DNA of 7,579 bases. It comes from SAR324 cluster bacterium. GTDB lineage: Bacteria > SAR324 > XYD2-FULL-50-16. The stretch lies in NCBI GenBank assembly GCA_002401295.1, contig NVSR01000003.1:25719-33297 (forward strand), written 5' to 3'. The translations under genes were made by a program, and so were the position numbers. A model generated the notes under the pieces. It saw only the letters and a program-made list of their open reading frames with translations, was not told where the DNA came from and ran no database searches. This document shows, one piece after another, positions 5,956-7,579 of this stretch; the stretch's first letter is position 1; each line of letters starts with the position of its first letter.

Positions 5956-6882
5956 TTATTTCGCTCCGGCTTCTTTTGCGAATCTTGTATCTACAAATTT
6001 ATCTAAATCTATCTTCCCTTTCAGGATCTTCATCTCATCACACATGTAGTCCTGAATGATCGCTAAATCATCAATTACCGGAAACAGTTCACTAGTAAGA
6101 ACACGGTCCGCCGGTTGAGTCAAAACATTTGTGATAATCTGCTTACTTTGACCCAAGAAATTTACTGCGATCTCGATGGTTTCCTCGAGGTGATCTTGCA
6201 CAAAATTACCTGAATTCACAAAGCTATTAGTGAGTTCCTGAATAGCGTCGGGATATTTTTCCAGAATTTCATCACGTGCCACCACGACACAACAAGGATG
6301 CTTCGGCCAAAGGTCTTTCGACAAATAAAACTCTTCGCCATAACCTTCAAGAATCGCTTGGGAACCAAAGGGTTCTGCTACGATAAAACCTCCGACTTCC
6401 CCCTCATCATCATACTCAATAGCTTGAGGCATTTGAGATGGAGCCATCACTTCCAGCCCCACGTCTTTACCAGCTCCGGGCTCCAGTCCATGCTCACGTA
6501 ATAACTTGTGCAAAAGCATATGATGTACAGACAGCTGATAAGGAATGGCAACCATTTTGCCTTTCAGATCCGCAATCGTCTCAATATTAGCAAGTTTATT
6601 CTTAATCAGGACACTACCTGTTTTGTGAGCAAAGAGAATCAATTTGATCCCTACACCCGCTTTATAGAGGTCCATAGCAGTAGGAGCCAGTAAACAACAA
6701 GCATCTACTTCCCCCGCCTTTAAAGCATCAGAGATTTGATTCCACCCCATGTAGGGCTGGCTCTGCAAATTAAAATGCTCGAAACTTTCTTTGCCCTTAG
6801 TAATTCTGTCCTGAGTAATTCCTAAGATCAAGTGATCTGTAATTTTTAGATGACCAATTCTTAACGTTGGTTTTTCTGCCAT
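5956..6882 (-). CDS. NMT1/NrtA-like substrate-binding protein without signal peptide, 308 aa
   Basis: It belongs by appearance to the periplasmic-binding-like superfamily typified by NMT1/THI5, NrtA, SsuA and TauA. Seen: RIGHLKITDHLILG (8-21), the ligand-cleft type segment WNQISDALKAGEVDACCLLAPTAM (47-70), DLKGKMVAIPYQLSVH (106-120, the usual strand after the first hinge), GFIVAEPFGS (165-174), and WPKHPCC (182-188), resembling the W..HP block of NrtA/CmpA relatives. The ligand cannot be told. Notably there is no Sec, Tat or lipoprotein signal: the protein starts MAEKPTLRIGHLK. The start is firm, with AGGGAG 7 bases upstream and an in-frame TAA at 6909-6907 only nine codons before the ATG. 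No ABC permease or ATPase gene is adjacent. A cytoplasmic ligand-sensing or enzymatic role is as likely as transport. Confidence 0.8.
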   Translation of the reverse strand: MAEKPTLRIGHLKITDHLILGITQDRITKGKESFEHFNLQSQPYMGWNQISDALKAGEVDACCLLAPTAMDLYKAGVGIKLILFAHKTGSVLIKNKLANIETIADLKGKMVAIPYQLSVHHMLLHKLLREHGLEPGAGKDVGLEVMAPSQMPQAIEYDDEGEVGGFIVAEPFGSQAILEGYGEEFYLSKDLWPKHPCCVVVARDEILEKYPDAIQELTNSFVNSGNFVQDHLEETIEIAVNFLGQSKQIITNVLTQPADRVLTSELFPVIDDLAIIQDYMCDEMKILKGKIDLDKFVDTRFAKEAGAK

Positions 6883-7007
6883 ACGAATACTCCCTAATTT
6901 TTCCTGTTATTTCGATGAGATCCGTCACCCTACAACAGAAAAATAGAAATATCAATGCCTTTCAAGCCTGTTTTGCCCCAATAAGCATCTATCAGATTAC
7001 CCTATTT

Positions 7008-7055
7008 CCAGAGAATGAGCAATTCCCAGAGAATGAGCCAGCCCCAAGGATGAGC
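7008..7055. repeat. Three direct repeats at 18-bp spacing (iterons)
   Basis: CCAGAGAATGAGC occurs exactly at 7008-7020 and 7026-7038, and a degenerate third copy CCAAGGATGAGC at 7044-7055. Starts are 18 bases apart throughout, close to two helical turns, so a regulator could bind all three on nearly the same face of DNA. They lie about 125-175 bases upstream of the NMT1-like ATG and about 210-260 upstream of queD. An operator is plausible; a small decayed repeat is the alternative. Confidence 0.6.
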
Positions 7056-7135
7056 TAGTAAAAGATTCCAAATAAATTCAATAAAATCTATATTTAAGAA
7101 AGTTCTAAGGCATTTTAAACAGGAATTATGCACTT

Positions 7136-7165
7136 TTGACTTGAGTCCTGCATCATTCGTATCTA
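7136..7165 (+). promoter_or_regulatory. Weak sigma-70-like promoter candidate for queD
   Basis: TTGACT (7136-7141), a 5/6 match to the -35 consensus, is followed after 18 bases by TATCTA (7160-7165), only a partial -10 match. An AT-rich tract precedes it. It would start transcription just before the GC-rich hairpin at 7178, placing that structure in the leader RNA. Confidence 0.3.
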
Positions 7166-7177
7166 CCCTTAGAGTTC

Positions 7178-7252
7178 ACGGCGGGGCAAGCACTGTACAG
7201 CTCCCCCGTATTTACATTCCCACAGTCAGGGGTTTCAAGTAGCACAGTCTTG
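7178..7252 (+). promoter_or_regulatory. Structured 5' leader of queD, candidate pseudoknot
   Basis: ACGG (7178-7181) plus GGG (7183-7185) pair with CCC and CCGT in 7203-7209, leaving a single bulged C and a 16-17-base loop. Loop bases CAAG (7187-7190) and ACTGT (7192-7196) are complementary to ACAGTCTTG at 7244-7252, nine pairs around one bulged C, an H-type pseudoknot arrangement. A direct repeat CACAGTC (7221-7227 and 7243-7249) supplies a second, competing partner for the same loop. It ends 16 bases before the queD ATG. It does not match the preQ1-I or preQ1-II motifs as I know them. The pairings are visible; regulation is inferred. Confidence 0.4.
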
Positions 7253-7268
7253 TTCAATTTTAGGTTCG

Positions 7269-7579
7269 ATGATTATTAGAAAATCCTTTCGTGCCGAAGC
7301 CGCCCATCGTTTGAAGTATTCCTATACCAAACGCTGTCATGGTCTTCACGGGCACTCATACGTTTTTGATATCTATCTTCAGGGGCAAACACAAGATAAA
7401 GCCCAGATGTTGATGGACTTCTCTTTACTCTCTGATAAGTTTCGCGGTTTTTTGGATTCTTTTGACCACTCTATTTTGGTGTGGAAGGAAGACAAAGATT
7501 TGATGGAATTAGCCCCCAAGTTAAATCCTCGCTATATTTTTCTGCCCTATAATACGACGGCCGAACAGTTATCGCGACA
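7269..7579 (+). CDS. queD: 6-carboxy-5,6,7,8-tetrahydropterin synthase / PTPS family, N-terminal part (3' end outside window)
   Basis: QueD converts 7,8-dihydroneopterin triphosphate to 6-carboxytetrahydropterin, an early cytoplasmic step of queuosine synthesis. The 103 visible residues carry the family signature: zinc ligands H13 (AEAAHRL), H27 and H29 (HGLHGHSY), with catalytic Cys23 placed as CxxxHGH, then MDFSLLSDKF (49-58), the catalytic Asp-His pair D66-H67 in SFDHSIL, and TTAEQLSR at 96-103, matching the PTAE-type block. The loop between strand one and CHGLHGH is short (YSYTKR). The frame is still open at the window end, so the last part of a roughly 120-150-residue protein is missing. 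ATG 7269 is preceded by a weak AGG at 7262-7264. A related PTPS-family function cannot be fully excluded, but queA in the same window favours QueD. Confidence 0.9.
   Translation, partial: MIIRKSFRAEAAHRLKYSYTKRCHGLHGHSYVFDIYLQGQTQDKAQMLMDFSLLSDKFRGFLDSFDHSILVWKEDKDLMELAPKLNPRYIFLPYNTTAEQLSR

Larger units (their letters stand above)
6883..7268. other. Divergent intergenic region between the NMT1-like gene and queD
   Basis: These 386 bases separate two divergently transcribed genes and hold no convincing gene. From left to right: the AGGGAG ribosome binding site of the NMT1-like gene (minus strand, 6890-6895), a three-copy iteron array (7008-7055), an AT-rich stretch (about 7056-7135) that could serve as upstream promoter DNA, a possible queD promoter (from 7136), and a GC-rich structured leader (7178-7252). 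A short open frame on the + strand ending at 7058 has no ribosome binding site and was not called. Confidence 0.7.

Noticed and set aside
6867..7058. 63-codon + strand ORF overlapping the NMT1-like start
   Set aside because: No ribosome binding site; its repeated PENE-type tail is only the translation of the iterons, and it overlaps the opposite gene's start.
7171..7268. Known preQ1-I or preQ1-II riboswitch before queD
   Set aside because: The A-rich tail and short C-rich loop of class I and the class II signature are not present; only a general pseudoknot potential remains, reported as a finding.

Overview
The window reads as chromosomal DNA of a Gram-negative, probably flagellated bacterium of moderate-to-low GC (estimated by eye, not computed). 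Supporting signs are a lipoprotein with a clear lipobox, a Sec-type signal peptide, and a response regulator that closely follows the classical chemotaxis CheY pattern. Deltaproteobacteria-like or SAR324-like lineages would fit the gene mix, but that placement is a guess. No tRNA, rRNA, CRISPR array, transposase or phage gene is visible.

Layout. The + strand opens with the last 88 codons of queA (tRNA queuosine synthesis). A 64-bp element with perfect 14-bp inverted ends follows and buries the ribosome binding site of a 65-codon orphan ORF (347-544). Next come a membrane-anchored pentapeptide-repeat-like protein (661-1851, TTG start), a 440-residue Rossmann-like protein resembling the FabMG enoyl-ACP reductase family (2038-3360), a secreted protein with a TPR-like tail (3438-4586), and a lipoprotein overlapping it by four bases (4583-5335). 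The last two are evidently one translationally coupled pair. A strong hairpin separates them from the convergent minus-strand block: cheY (5820-5440) and, upstream of it, an NMT1/NrtA-like substrate-binding protein gene (6882-5956). That protein has no signal peptide and no upstream room for one. A 386-bp divergent intergenic region with three 18-bp-spaced iterons and a GC-rich leader structure leads into queD on the + strand, which runs off the window end.

How it fits together. The two edges are both queuosine genes (queA late in the pathway, queD early), with about 7 kb of unrelated envelope, lipid and signalling genes between them. The most interesting signals are in RNA-level structure: the queD leader can be drawn as an H-type pseudoknot with two alternative 3' partners, and the ORF at 347 has its Shine-Dalgarno inside a perfect stem. 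Both are hypotheses from base pairing read by eye; no folding or database search was possible.
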